DNA of 64,000 bases from Puccinia triticina (GCF_026914185.1 NC_070562.1:6138001-6202000); one strand, 5' to 3'; shown: positions 22,523-34,699, numbered from the stretch's first letter. Translations and numbers: made by a program. The notes: generated by a model not told the origin, from the sequence alone.

Positions 22523-25455
22523 ATGTCTTCAGATACTGTCATGTGGTCAGATTCTGATTCAGTTACTCCCCAAGGTTTCAATTCTGAAGATGGCACAATG
22601 TAAGCATATAGTGATGATGAATTTGACTCTGATGTGAGTCAAACAATTATACTCTTGTTTATCCTGTCCTCATATTTCGAATCCTCATCAACAGGACGGT
22701 TATTCAGATGGTTGGCCCTTTGATGAATACTGGAACAGTGACAATGAGGTGGATACTCTTTTCTGCTGAACACCTTGCCACTCAAGCTAATCATCTTCTC
22801 TTTTCTTGTCAAAGTCAATCCACTCAGAGCAAACAGACCATACCTTCCCTGACAACATATCAGAGCCCCCTGCTGCAGAGCCTTATCCTCTCGCTCAACC
22901 AGAACCCTCTGCTCCTATAACAGAACCTTCTGCTGCCCAACCAGAGCCCTTGCTCCACAATCCACAGCCCTCCTCTTCTCAACCACAGCAAGACTCCTCT
23001 GCTCTTCTCAAAACCCCAGATCAATCTCCTACCAAACCCACACCCCCTGCCACAGCTCTGAGGAAACCACGGACCTCGGTTCATTTGGAAGAAACAGATT
23101 TTCACTCCAATAGCAATTCAGACGCTGAATCAGTTCACCATTTTGCCGGTTTTGAGGGCAATCCTCATGAAAATGAAGCTCAAGAGGTAATCACTTTTTC
23201 CTCCCCCATTGATCATCATGACAGACTCACTGACTCTTCCCCTTCCACTCTCTCCAGGCAGGAGAGAGTCTTCCCCAACAGGTAACAACTTCTAGTAACA
23301 CTTCGCTCAATTCAACAACAGCTGCTCACTCATCCCGATTTCTTCACTCACTCCCAGCCTCCATTTGTTAATCCTCCCCAACAGGTAATCAATCTATCTT
23401 ACTTGCACATAACCTTGCATTTCCAGTCAACTCACTCAGCCTGCATTTTTGGACTGCTTTACAGCCCGTAGCCTTCCACAAAAACCTTCCAGCTTGGGAT
23501 TAGGATAGACTATTGCTGAACGCAGAAGTCCTTCCCTGCAATCTACTCAAGGATGACCTTCCATCTTTAACTGAAATTGGAAGTTCCTTTTCTTCTCTTT
23601 TAATTATACCACAACACATTTGCTCACTGCAAACCCCTTTTCTCCAAACTCAGTCCATCCGATCTTCTTATGCTTTCTCCAACGGTGGAGTAGATGCAAG
23701 TCTTTGTCTCTTCTTTTCATCCATCATGCCTCTCATCTTGTTGATGCCCTTTTTTCTTCTGTGCAGTTCCAGAACCCTCTGCCTACAGACTTACGCCTAA
23801 GCTATCTTCCAATCAAAAAGCCCTCAGAATACAACCTTGACTCTTGGTCTTTATCCATCCTCCCTGGTCATCTCACTTCTTTCCTCAGAGATATAACAAC
23901 TGCCACTCTTGCTCATCACAACCTGGCTATCCAAGATCATAAAGACTTTGGAGAAAATACCTATGTCAGCACTGGCGGTTGCGCCATTCGCATGCCTCCC
24001 GGCTTCAAGCGCCAAATTCTAGACATTCTCTGCAATCATTTGGACATCATCGCACATATGGCCAAAAATCCTCAAGTCCTCACTGTAGGCTCTCCCTCCT
24101 GCACATTGCAGATGCTCCAATTTGCCTTTGTCATGGCCCACATCCCTACCCTTCGCTTGTGTGCTTACGGAATAAATTCCCCCACTCACTTCCTAGAGAC
24201 AAACATTGGCTCTGGTGTCCCACATGCTTTTCAACATCAAAACCACTTTGATATTTCCACTATTGCCCACGCCATCAAAGCAACATCTCAAAAAGACATG
24301 AAGTGTGCTCCTACAACCTGCGCTACCGCATCTTGGATAGGAAATTGAACTTCATAGAAACCAGCACTTACACCCAGTTGTGTGGCCTGCGTTTTGAAGT
24401 CACCGTCTATGCCAGAACAGAACACAACACCCGCCAGATAGCTCAACAATCCGGTTATCTCCATCCCTCAGAAGAGGAAATAGCCTTGGAGTTCTTAGCC
24501 ATCCCAACAGATGAGTATTTTATATACGCCAACAAAATCCGCGTCAAAGTCGGTTGTGTTAAAACCAAAATCTCTCAAAGACGTTGAAACAACTCAGCAC
24601 TCCTGCCTCACTCACCACAAGGCTGCAATCATTGACTTTGGAAACGCCCTTGGTTGGAACAGTGGAAGAGGTCAGCGCCCAACCAACATTGATAGGAGAA
24701 AGGTCCTCAATCCTTGGTGGGACAACTGTATGTCCCCCTTTCTGCCTCATTGTTACCATCCTTCTCTTCTCTCCTAGCACTTATACATAATGATTCTTTC
24801 ACTTATAATTCATCCAGACAATGAGGACTGGGAGGAGAGGAACAAAATTTACCTTGCAACCCTCCCAGATTACCAGGGGAAAAACGCTATAGATCTCTGG
24901 GAGCTGCGCCCAATTCAAATCTTTCCATGTCCAGTCTGCCACGCCAACAGCCCAGCAAAGCTTCCCCCCCAGACACAAAAACAGCTTTATCTTCCCGGCT
25001 CAATGACATCAACAAACAGAAAAACAACCCTCATTCTCAAGTGCAATTTCTGCAAGCACCGCACAGCCGGAAATCAGGACACCATCAATTTTCTCACTGA
25101 CTGGATACAGAAACTTAACCTTCCACTTGTGCCAGACACTGCAAGACACCAACAAAGGGGCGGCCACAGGAATGACAACCCCAACCAACTTGCCACACCT
25201 ATCCCCTCTCCCAAGGCCACCCCTCCTTCTTCTCACACTCCAATCCCAACTCCCCAACACCAAACAAAGAAAAAATCCTCCAATCCCCTATACAGATACC
25301 CCAAAGCTGAGGAGAAATACTCCTTGAAAATCAACTCTGACAGCTGGAAGGTTTCTCAAGGTTTTATCCAGGGCAACGGCAACTGCATCTTCTGCGCCTT
25401 CTCTGTTTGGCACAGTCTACACCTTGAACAAGAATCAGATGGCATGTTTGATTAA
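22523..25455 (+). pseudogene. Multi-exon hypothetical gene with zinc-ribbon-like cysteines, decayed
   Basis: Function not recognised. Exon 1 (ATG 22523 to 22633, acidic, Ser/Asp-rich) holds an in-frame TAA after residue 26. Introns 22634-22694 (GTGAGT...CAACAG, 61 bp) and 22749-22814 join in frame to a Pro/Ser-rich exon from 22815 to about 23186. Small exons may follow. A long conserved-looking frame covers about 23620-24300 (core KRQILDILCNHLDIIAHMA), shifts frame near 24290, continues to 24587 (YNLRYRILDRKLNFIE), and shifts again. Intron 24728-24777 (GTATGT...CTCCTAG, 50 bp) joins in frame to the last part, which has CPVC...CNFC cysteine pairs about 50 residues apart. The C-terminus GNGNCIFCAF resembles, weakly, the GDGNC core of OTU proteases and is then cut by a stop next to a dispersed repeat. 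A truncated lineage-specific or transposon-borne gene is likely. Confidence 0.5.
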
Positions 25456-25529
25456 TAAATGACACATGGTAATAGACAATAGTAGTGATATAAGATAGCT
25501 GGTTGACTAGTGTCTCAAGCTGATTGCTG

Positions 25530-26950
25530 ATTATTGGTGGAGCAATCTTGTCAGCCTACGTGATGCCAAGGACAAACCCTTCTAGCTACACGTGGTGCAA
25601 GAATAAGATAAAAGAGTATAAAACTCTAAGACAAAAGTATAAGGGATAATTCCAATGGATATATTGGTAATTATGGTGTAAAATATATGAAAAAATGGCG
25701 TAATTATATTAATAAAATTAATATAATTAAATAAAGAGGGGCCTGATAAAATCAGGGGTGTTTAATCCCTCAAAAGCAAACACTGGGGCCTGTAAACAGG
25801 TGTGGTTTAAATCCCAGCAAGGAATGGCGAAGAATCTCAAGAGAAAGGGGTTTGAACTTACTAGTAAAAAGCCCTTCAAGTCTTGAGGTTCTTCTGGGTA
25901 GAAACTGGGCAGTTGAAAGCGCTTGAAGAAATTGATTCTGAAGGCTTGGTGGACACTGGGCAGTTTCTGGCGACAAAATGAGGCTAAAAACAACTACTAA
26001 GGGACTTACCAGGCTAGAAACAGGCTATTGAGCACGTGTTGAAGGCGGGTAAATTCAAGTAGGTAGGTAAAAGCGTGAGGAAAGGCCTTTTGGGGCGGCC
26101 AGAGGGCCCTTTAAATACCCATGGCAGCTCTCTGGGGCGCCTGGGGGAGTTACAGGGCCACTGGCCAACTTGTGGGCGCTTTTTGGCCAGGCTGTTGACG
26201 CTACAAGGGCTAATTCTTCTTTGGGAAGATGTACTAGCCTATTTGGGGCGCCTTCAGGCGGATTTCCAGCCTGGCTGATGGCGCCATAGAAGCTAGTCTT
26301 CTTTTGGGAATATGTACTGGCCATTTGTGGGCGCCTACAGTTCAGGATTCCCTCATCCAGGCAGATGAGCTGTTACGTGTCTCATATTTATTCAAATGGG
26401 CCACAGTGCTTCCCAATTGGTCTGTACTGTGTATGCATTAGGTATTGAATTGTTTTAATGCGTCAGGAATATTCTGTTTGCATCCATGTGACATCATTAC
26501 ATATGTACAGCTTATGTAATGTGTGTAGTGTTTCACGTGGAGGGGCAGAATTGATGTCATTACTTCCCTAGTGGGCGTGCTGTAATGTACAGGTAGCCCC
26601 TCTTAGGGTTTCATTCATTTTTAGGGCTCTGCGCCGTCTTTAGACGTAGCGCGCAGCCTGCGGGTTTAGAGTTAACTCAATCTGAGTTGGGCTATCTTCT
26701 AAACTAAACATAACACTTCTGTTTTGCGGTTATTGAAGTCTTATAAGCATATGTACATATGTATATAAGCATACAGGTGCATTCACATAGGACGTGGTGC
26801 ACCTGTTAAACTTTGAAGTCAATTTACACAAGGAAGGAATAACAATTAAGGGTACCTTGAAGTGAGGTACCCTAGGTTAAATTAGGCTTAGATTAAGAAT
26901 ATGGAATAATATTCCGGGTTTTATATGTGTAAGTATAAGTAATGGTAGTA
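25530..26950 (+). repeat. Dispersed repeat A (copy of the 3' region of the Tet-like locus)
   Basis: The stretch matches, as reverse complement, about 43665-45310. Shared landmarks in order are cagcctacgtgatgc, acgtggtgcaa, a CCTGATAAAATCAGG hairpin followed by ggtgtttaatccct, a CCTGTAAACAGG hairpin, ctcaagagaa.ggg, the tract near 26750-26860 (cttataagcatatgtac to acacaaggaagg), and a GGGTACCT...AGGTACCC hairpin at about 26849. The left end reads as the decayed C-terminus of the Tet-like gene (SLRDAKD). The middle (26100-26450) is more divergent. Open frames in it are not convincing. Confidence 0.7.
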
Positions 26951-27566
26951 ATAATGTCTCTTTCTTATGTAATCATATTTCATGTTTGCTTTTGATATTA
27001 TGTCCTGGTGGCTCTGACATAGTAGCCAGCTGACAAATCTCATGGACAGATTTCCTCTACTTTTTAAACTGTTTTGGTTCTGGTTTGATTCCTTTCACTC
27101 CATGGTCAACTTGCTATTTTTACCAATCAAGTGGACTAAGATTTTCAAGTAAAATTTCACAGGAAAGCTCAGTCAAGTCTCAAAATTAGAAATTTTACAC
27201 TGCAACTATAGCAGATATGAGAAATTATGATTACACTCAACCAAGGCATGGGACCAGATGGAACTATTTTTTTTTTTTTGATATTGTACAAGTAGTACAT
27301 GTGTAGAACAGTCTGCACCAGGGAAGCTTTGGGGGCACTCCCCAGGGAGTGCCACAGCTGAATTTGGGGCTAGTTTCTGTCTGAACTGGGGCAGAAGTCC
27401 TTACAATGTGATGGTGAATCAATTACTGGGCAAGAACTATAGACCAATCCAATTTGGAGTGATATGTAAACATCCAACGTGAACTATCATTCAACTTTGT
27501 TGAATTCATCTTGAAGTCAAGTTGATCATGTCAATCCTAACTTAAGTTCTACATTTCAAAATCAGG
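26951..27566. other. No gene; contains a short palindrome shared with 34.7 kb
   Basis: At about 27333-27352 the palindrome GGCACTCCCCAGGGAGTGCC sits next to ccagggaagctttggg. The same block occurs in reverse orientation at about 34707-34744, on the other side of the copia element. The rest shows nothing recognisable. Bases 27562-27566 (TCAGG) are the left target duplication of the copia insertion. Confidence 0.5.
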
Positions 27567-27699
27567 TGAACAGACAAGAAACAATATATTGGTGAAGCAT
27601 TGGGAAGACAAGCTCTGCAGCTTGTCTTCCGGGTTCAAATATTGGTCTCAGATGTCTAGCGAGTGTCACGGAGTGTAACCTATTGATTAGGTTACAACA
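27567..27699 (-). repeat. 3' LTR of copia element 2
   Basis: This 133-bp LTR reads TGTTGTAACC...TCTGTTCA on the minus strand. It contains a perfect 12-bp hairpin, GGAAGACAAGCT/AGCTTGTCTTCC with a 4-base loop, and a terminal GTAACCTA/TAGGTTAC hairpin. It differs from the other LTR by one G/A change. Confidence 0.95.
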
Positions 27700-27879
27700 C
27701 CTGCCCCCTCGCTAAGACACAAGACCCTACCTACAAGACATGAGAGGAAACAAATAAGACTGTATAGGCTGAGAGTAGTGAAGAAGTTATAGAAAGAAAG
27801 AGGAAAAAAAAATTGAGGATAAGGAGTAAAGATAAGAAATAGAGAATCATCCAGAATTTAAGAGAAAGCCACGCATGTG

Positions 27880-30800
27880 TCAGAACTGCTCAGGAGGCAA
27901 ACTTTTAGTGAACACATCAGCTTTCTGGTCCGCAGTTGGCACCCAGGTCAAAGTGGTCAATTTTCTGTAGAGGGCATCATTAGTAATATAGAAGTCGCGG
28001 TCTGTGTGTCGCGTCTGCTTATTTGCAGCATCATCGGTTCCAACTTTCACCGCTGACTGATTATTGCAAAACAAATTACCTATGAAATCCTTCTTTAAAA
28101 TATCCTTAAGCAGGTGCCGGAGCCAAAGCGTGTGTCTGGTCGCAGCTCCCAGAGCCATGTATTCAGCATGACAAGTGGAAGCCGCCACAGTCGTCTGACG
28201 CCGTGCCACCCACAAAATAGGGCATTCTAAAAAGAGAATTAGCACACCATAGGAGGACCTCGAAAATTCTCCACCCCATGAGGCATCACCGAAAGTTTTA
28301 AGCGGAGCAGTACTGCTTTCCGGGAATAGACAAAGTCGTTGATTAGTACTGCCAGCAATGTAGTTAACTAAATGCTTAACTCCTTTCCAGTGCTGTACAC
28401 TAGGCTTTGCCAAAAACCGCACCAAATAGTTCACAGAAAAAGCTATGTCTGGGCGTGTTCCCACCACTAGATAACTCATCATACCCAGCACATGGAGATA
28501 AGCAGACGACGTTAAAGGATCACCCTCCTCAGTGGGTGCGTTGAAATTTGGTGGGAGGGGTGTCTTTGCCGTTTGAACTCCATCCCACTCCTCTTTCAAC
28601 AGAACATTGATCAACTTTTGCTGCGAGAGAATGAAACCTGCTTTTGTGCGCTGAATATCAATACCCACAATGGAATCCAGCTGGTCAGACCACTTGATCT
28701 TCAGCACATCTTACAGGTTGCCTTCCAAACGTCTCAGAAAGGATTCATCTGAAGCTGTAACCACACTGTTGTCGACATGTATCCAGATGACACCTGTCTC
28801 AGCGGGATGTTGCAGAATGTACAAGCTGTTATCATATTGCAACGGCAAGTATCCAAACTTATCTAGGATCGCCCGCAGGTGTAACCACCAGCACCGCGCT
28901 GCCTGGCGTGTGCCATAAAGTGCTTTCTTAAGATGAAATGCATGTCCGGCAGGAAGTGATACACCATCTGGGGCTTTTACCCATACTTCTTCATCAATGG
29001 GGGAATTCAAGTAGGCAGCCACAAAATCAAAACTGTGAACTTTCTTAGTGCGCCGCTATTGTAAGTAGCAGCCGCAAGGAGACAAACGTCGCCGTAGGCG
29101 CAAAGGTCTCATTGAAATCCTTCCCGGCCACCTGTTGAAAACCCTTCGCTACATAGCGCGCCTTGTAGCGTTTGGTGGCACCATCTACCCCAGATTTCTT
29201 TGCAAACACCCACCGGCCGTCTAAAGGCCTTACCCCCACTGGCATGACTTTGGATTTCCAAACATCCATTTGAGCTAGGTTGGAGAGCCCCTCTGAAATG
29301 GCATTTGCCCACTGCACTTTATCAGATGACTTCATCGCTTGGTTGTACGTCTTTCGAATGTCAACACCATAGAAAGAACAATTTTGTAGCACAGCATCCA
29401 CCAGAAACTCTTGGTCCTTGAACTCAATCTCATTGACAAAATTGCCAAGGGAAATTTGACGGGCAATAAATTCCAGAGACATTTTGTTCTCCGACGAACC
29501 AGGGTTCACTGGTTGAGTCACAGGGGTTCGTGTGATAGCCACCCTAGGTACACTATCAACAAGACGGACCATAGCCGAGGAGACAAATTTATTGGTGGTT
29601 GGAATGTAGAACAGCCATCCTTTACTGGCCTCCAGATGTGCAACAACAAAAGCTTCAATTGCCCTGTCCTCAAGCTTATTCCTCTTTTCAGCTGGTACGT
29701 GGATGTATGCTTTAGATCCGAAAATTCTGAACGTGTCGAAGTTAGGTGGTCTGCTGAACATTGCTTCATAAGGAGCTTTTCCTTTACTAGCTTTGTTTGG
29801 AATCCGGTTCAAGACGTGGTTAGCCCACAGGAAAGCATAGCACCAAAAATTCCTTGGGAGTTTGCTGTTGCTTAGGACCGTTTGGCCCATGTCTGCCACG
29901 GTCCTGTTAAAACGCTCAACCACCCCATTTTGATAATGATGATAGGGTAGGGAGCGCTCTGCGATTATGCCTTTCTCTTTAAGAAAATTGTTGAAAGCCT
30001 TGTTTGCGAATTCACCACCACTGTCGCTTCGAAGAATTTTGACTGAATCTCCCGTTTGTTTTTCCATTTTTTTAATGACCTCAATGAGAACATCATTTGC
30101 CTCCAATTTGACTTTCAATCCTTTGACATAAGAATAGCCTGTAGCTACGTCCCGAAGCGTCAGAAGAGATTTAGAGCCATCTATGCTCTCTTCCGGGAAA
30201 GGCCCCATGAGATCAGTGCATAGGATCTCCAGACGCGCCGGTGACTGCATAGTGCTGTTCAGTGGATTTAGGCTAGTGCTCTTGGTAATTGCACAGATAG
30301 GGCAGTGTATTTTTCCAGGAGGGAGATCTGAGGGCAGCCCAAAACCCAAACGTTGTTTGATCAAAGATCGGACCTTTTGAAGACTGACATGGCCAAACAC
30401 CCAGTGCCAGAAGAGGAGCAACTTTTCTGCCTCTGTTAGGGACTCTGCTCTCCATGAGGAAGGATATATCCTTTCAAATGGCGTCACAAAAGGATCCATC
30501 TGACAGGATTGCAAAGCTGTGCTTTTGTCGGTGATAGGAAAAGATAACCGATAATCTTCAATTGCAGAATCAGATGAAACAGGAACATTTGGGTTCGAAA
30601 GGAATTGATTGGAAGCAGAACAAGGAAGAGAGACAGCGGGAACAGAAAGAACATGAGAGACAGATGGAGAAGAAAGCGTGGAGATTTTTGAGTTGTCCAG
30701 TCTTGAGGGATCCGGTAAGGCTAGAGGTGACACCTTGGGCACAAGAATCATGGGGGACGGAATGCACCATCTATTGCGGTTGCACTCAAACGGGCAGCAA

Positions 30801-32947
30801 AAAACCAGGTGGCCCGATTCATTGAAATTGTCAAACAAGGCTGAAATTTGGTCATACATAAAAAAGCAGTTAGCTTTCACGAGGGCCGCCAGTGAAATGA
30901 GAGTGGAAGACGCTTGCTCACAGAACAACACTCCTTTTTTGGTGATTGTTGCGCCTGCAGGCCCTCGGAAAAACAGGTTGCCTGCACCTGATATAGCGGC
31001 TCCTGATCCTGTTGTTGCCACATTGAGTGCAATAGGACGTTTGAGTTTTTGGAAATTATGGAGCAGTCTCATATCTCCAGTGAGATTGTGAGTAGCTCCA
31101 GAGTCTACAATAGCAGGCGTACTCACGTCTAGTTCAGCTGTCATCGCCCCAAAATCCATATTGGCAAGCCCATCAGGAAGCTCCAAGACTTCAGCTTCCT
31201 TTGCCACTGCCCCACCCCCTTTCGAGTTGTTGTACCTTTGACAAAAGTTGGCCAACTGGTGGTGTGTTGCTTGGGACTGATTCGGGCGATAGGAGTCGGC
31301 TGGACAAAACATGGTTGGCTGATGATGCCCAGTTGGGGGCTGAAAGGTTTGCTGCGGGGGGTAGGGCTACTGATTTGGCTGGTAGAAAGACGCCTGATTG
31401 TACTAACCAAGATACGGCATGTTGAAATGACCGCCGCCGTACAGGAGGCCTGGCGGAGGATAGACTGCCCCTATCATTGGCATGAACGGGGCTTGCTGAA
31501 AAGGTTGTCGCTGGGCAGTTGCTGGACGATACAACATGGCACCCGGTCCTTGTTGACGTCTGTTGACAGGCTGGCTACAAGATTGGGTGGGACAATCTCG
31601 GAGATAATGTCTCGCGTCACCGCAGCTCCAACATCAATTGGCGGTGACATTGTAGAACTCAATCGCCGCTCCCCACTCTGACTCTGGAATATCGGCAAGA
31701 AATGCTGATTGATCAAAAGGAGGAAGTTCTGCGGAGACTTGAAGGAGTGCCGGAGAAGGCCTAACCATGGAAACTTTTGACGAAGATCGGGTGTGGTTGT
31801 CTTGTAACTTGCAGGCATTGAGGAGCTGGACTAAACGGTCAAAAGTCGGGCTTTTGTTGTCACTTGATTGCTGAAGTTCTAGCTCAACCCTGCGGTCAAA
31901 ATCTTGCCCAAGCGCCGTGTCGCGGCCGATACTGCTTTGTAGAATAAAACCCATGAAGATGTTGATGTCAAGTACCACCTTGAGGTTCTTCCACTCCGTT
32001 GGGAGGTTCTTCAATTCTGAAGCCGCAGTCGCCGGAACCGGTTCCGTGGAGTTCTTGTACTCCAAGAATTGATAAAAGACATCAAGTTGCGCCGCTCAAC
32101 TCACTGTTTTGAACTTTCTGAACATGTGAGAGTAAACAGAATTTGCGCTGCCTGTCAAAAGGAAATCCTTGTTTGCCAGATGTATGCCACTCTTCTCGGC
32201 AAGTTCTTGGCTCCAGACCTCAAAGTTAGCTCCGTCCGGTGAAAGAATCACATTGTCTCTGATTTTTGCGGTCGCAGTGTGAATGGCTTGTCCCACGATT
32301 TTGGACTCCTTGAGTTGCGCTTTCGCTTCTTCAAGATCAGCAGCCCGTCTTGCTGCAGAGAGATGTGGAGGCACAGGCGGGCGACCGGTGTTCTCCATGA
32401 CAAAAGAGGCCGGTGTGGGATGGTTTGGGGAAGGTGGGGAAGGTGGGACAATTAGTTTGATAGAGTCGGGGTTTGCTGACGATTGTGTTGGGGATACAAA
32501 AGACGGGGGAGGTGGCAGTGGCGGGGCTGGTGGGGGGAAAATTGGATTGCAAAAAGTAGACCGGGGAAGAGGAATGAAATGGCGCTCTGCCAGAACGGGG
32601 GCCTCTGTTGGTGGTCCAGTACTTGGCAGGGGGGGGAGTTCAGGATAGTATTGATACCCTGGGGTAGCTGGTTGTGCTTGTTGCCACGCTCCGGGTATGC
32701 GGTTGACGTTGATGGTGTCTTCACCGGCTGCTGTCGGAGAATTCTGGTGATTGCCGTCCACGACGTCCCTAGAGGATCCAAAGATTCTTGTGATCGCTGC
32801 CGGGGTGTTCTGAATTGAAGCTGCAACTGCGTTGATAAGTTCCTGACCGTCAAGACCGGCAAGTGATGAGCGTCCAGACCAAGCGGAAGAGTTGGATAAT
32901 CGTTGTCCAGAGGGTTCGTTCCTGCCCGATTGTTGTTGGTTTGACAT
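27880..32947 (-). pseudogene. Ty1/copia gag-pol polyprotein with nonsense codons and one frameshift
   Basis: From ATG 32947 a single frame runs to about 29045, cut only by TGA (32096-32098), TGA (31634-31636), TAG (31403-31405) and TAG (31367-31369). Gag is Pro/Ser-rich at its start. The zinc knuckle CWSCGDARHYLRDC follows directly after the second TGA. Then come protease (IVDSGATHNL), GAG-pre-integrase (HWVFGH, CPIC), integrase with D (CTDLMGPF), D (RSDSGGEF) and E (VVERFNRT), and RT (KARYVAKGF). Near 29040 an extra base shifts the frame. RT resumes at 29022 (FVAAYLNSPI) with HVDNSVV in place of YVDD, meets a TAA at 28711-28713, and continues as the RNase H part (GMMSYLVVGTRPDIAF, HTDRDFYITNDAL) to 27880. 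The element cannot make its own RT as it stands. Confidence 0.95.
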
Positions 32948-33466
32948 AAACTGGGAGGGAAGAGAAAAAGAACGAGGAGAGAGGAAGATCGGAGTTACTC
33001 AGAATCTACAGGCAACCGGGAATCACTTACTCGATCAACTGAGTTCTCTGGAAAGTTTTAGAGAGAGGGAGTAGATCTTTGGTCGCTGCAAGATAACATC
33101 TAAGCTCTGTACCGTGCCAGGGGACAGACTTTCACGGTTTTGGCGTACCACTTAGCTTTATTGTTATGTACTTGAGCTTCCTTGATCAGAGAGAGAAGTG
33201 GGGAAAAACGGGAAGAACACAGTTGACCGGATAAGCAACGCCCGACGCCTGTCAATCCAAAGAAACTGTTGATTGGAGAATGGTGGAAGATTGATATGCG
33301 AAAAACTAAGAAAATCCAGGCTGATTATACCCTACACTGGGATACCCGGGATAGAGGAATGAATAGGTTGAGGCAGGTTGATTACGCTCTAAACTGAGCT
33401 ACCTTATCAATAATGATGTGTATATACAGAAAGAAAACAATTTGGTTGTTTTGAGCAAGATTTACA
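32948..33466 (-). other. 5' leader of copia element 2
   Basis: The leader between primer site and gag ATG is about 520 nt. It has no open frame of note. It is expected to hold packaging signals, but none can be identified by eye. Confidence 0.5.
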
Positions 33467-33477
33467 GGCTCATAACC
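33467..33477 (-). promoter_or_regulatory. Primer-binding site (half tRNA-iMet type) of copia element 2
   Basis: GGTTATGAGCC on the minus strand begins at the first base after the 5' LTR and is complementary to the anticodon loop and 3' side of the stem of initiator tRNA-Met. A tRNA cut in its anticodon loop would prime here. Confidence 0.75.
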
Positions 33478-33610
33478 TGAACAGACAAGAAACAATATAT
33501 TGGTGAAGCATTGGGAAGACAAGCTCTGCAGCTTGTCTTCCGGGTTCAAATATTGGTCTCAGATGTCTAGCAAGTGTCACGGAGTGTAACCTATTGATTA
33601 GGTTACAACA
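33478..33610 (-). repeat. 5' LTR of copia element 2
   Basis: This is the 133-bp copy at the 5' end of the coding strand. It is identical to the 3' LTR except for one base (A at the position where the other has G, in tctagc[g/a]agtg). Near-identity points to a recent insertion. Confidence 0.95.
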
Positions 33611-33899
33611 TCAGGTAGCTCTTGCATATCCATTTTCTTTGACAAAAGTGGCTGATTTTCCCCCTATTGTACACTGTTGAAGCTGCAACAAAAGGTGGCA
33701 AGGATGTGAGAAAAAGGCCTTGAGGAAAACAGCTCAGAGGCAGACAACAAAGACAAGGAAGCTTTCAAAGAGGGCTAAAGCTGCTGGCTTGTGTGGTGGA
33801 AAAAGGCACACGCACTACAAGAGACTGGATTTTGGTCTGAGGGAACAGGCGCAGAAAACTGATGCGTTTTTATTCTATCACAGCTGAGGATATTTAAGC

Positions 33900-34590
33900 T
33901 CCTACAACTATGGCCAGGTTTTGGGACAGAAGGTGAACTGTATATACATCTGCAGTGAAAAGAAAAGAGTGTGACAGATGACGGAAAGGGGAATGAAGAG
34001 ACAAGAACGTGAATTTTTGACATACATGTGTCACCCTATTGTACACGTGTACAATAGGGTGACAAATCACACACTTTTCAGACCAGAGGGAATTTTTTTC
34101 TGAGTAAATCAGGATGACACAGTTTGGAAACAATCCAGCAGGGCATGTCCCTCTGGTCTGAAAAGTGTGTGATTTGTCAACCTAATAAGGTAGAGTGACA
34201 AATCACGCACAAGTCACACACTTTCCAGACCAGAGGGACATGTCCAGCTGAATTGATTCCAAACCGTGTCACACTCTTTTAGTTGGCAAAATTCACCTCT
34301 GGTCAGAAAAGTGTGTGATTTGTCACCCTATTGTACACCCGTACAATAGGGTCACAAATCAGACACATTTCATTCCAGGGGGGATTTCTGCCAAGCAAAT
34401 GAGAGTAAAATTTCAGAAACATTTAGCTACAACTGCCCTGATGGACCATGGTTTGTCACCCTATTGTACCTGCATACAAGAGGCACCTATCACATTCTGT
34501 TGAGGCCATAGAAACTGGTACTGGAGGGTGAAATGGTTCCAACACCATTCAGATAAATGTCACCCTCTGGTACAAACAACATTTGAGTGG
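33900..34590. repeat. Tandem array of ~145-bp palindromic MITE-like units
   Basis: At least three units lie head to tail at about 34047-34192, 34185-34335 and 34340-34470. Each starts TACAATAGGGT.AC and ends GTCACCCTATTGTA, with inner inverted repeats (gtgacaaatcacacac ttttcagaccagaggg and its complement). At the junction 34029-34064 the ends of two units form a perfect 36-bp palindrome centred on CACGTG; a near copy lies at 34321-34356. Fainter partial units precede (from about 33900) and follow (to about 34590). There is no coding capacity. Confidence 0.7.
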
Positions 34591-34699
34591 TGCTTTACAC
34601 TTCAGTTAAACTTTGATTAAAGGCACTTATATATAGTTGTATATCATGTCATTTTTGATTATAAATATGATGTAGTGGACATTGCGCCAAGTTATGAAA

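Larger units (their letters stand above)
27567..33610 (-). mobile_element. Ty1/copia retrotransposon, near full length
   Basis: Identical-length LTRs lie at 27567-27699 and 33478-33610, flanked by a perfect 5-bp target duplication TCAGG (27562-27566 and 33611-33615). Coding sense is the minus strand. The primer site abuts the right LTR, and a purine run (GCGAGGGGGCAGG on the minus strand, about 27700-27712) abuts the left LTR. The LTRs differ at one of 133 positions. The 6044-bp element carries gag, protease, integrase, RT and RNase H in the copia order, with the disabling changes described under its polyprotein. Confidence 0.95.
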
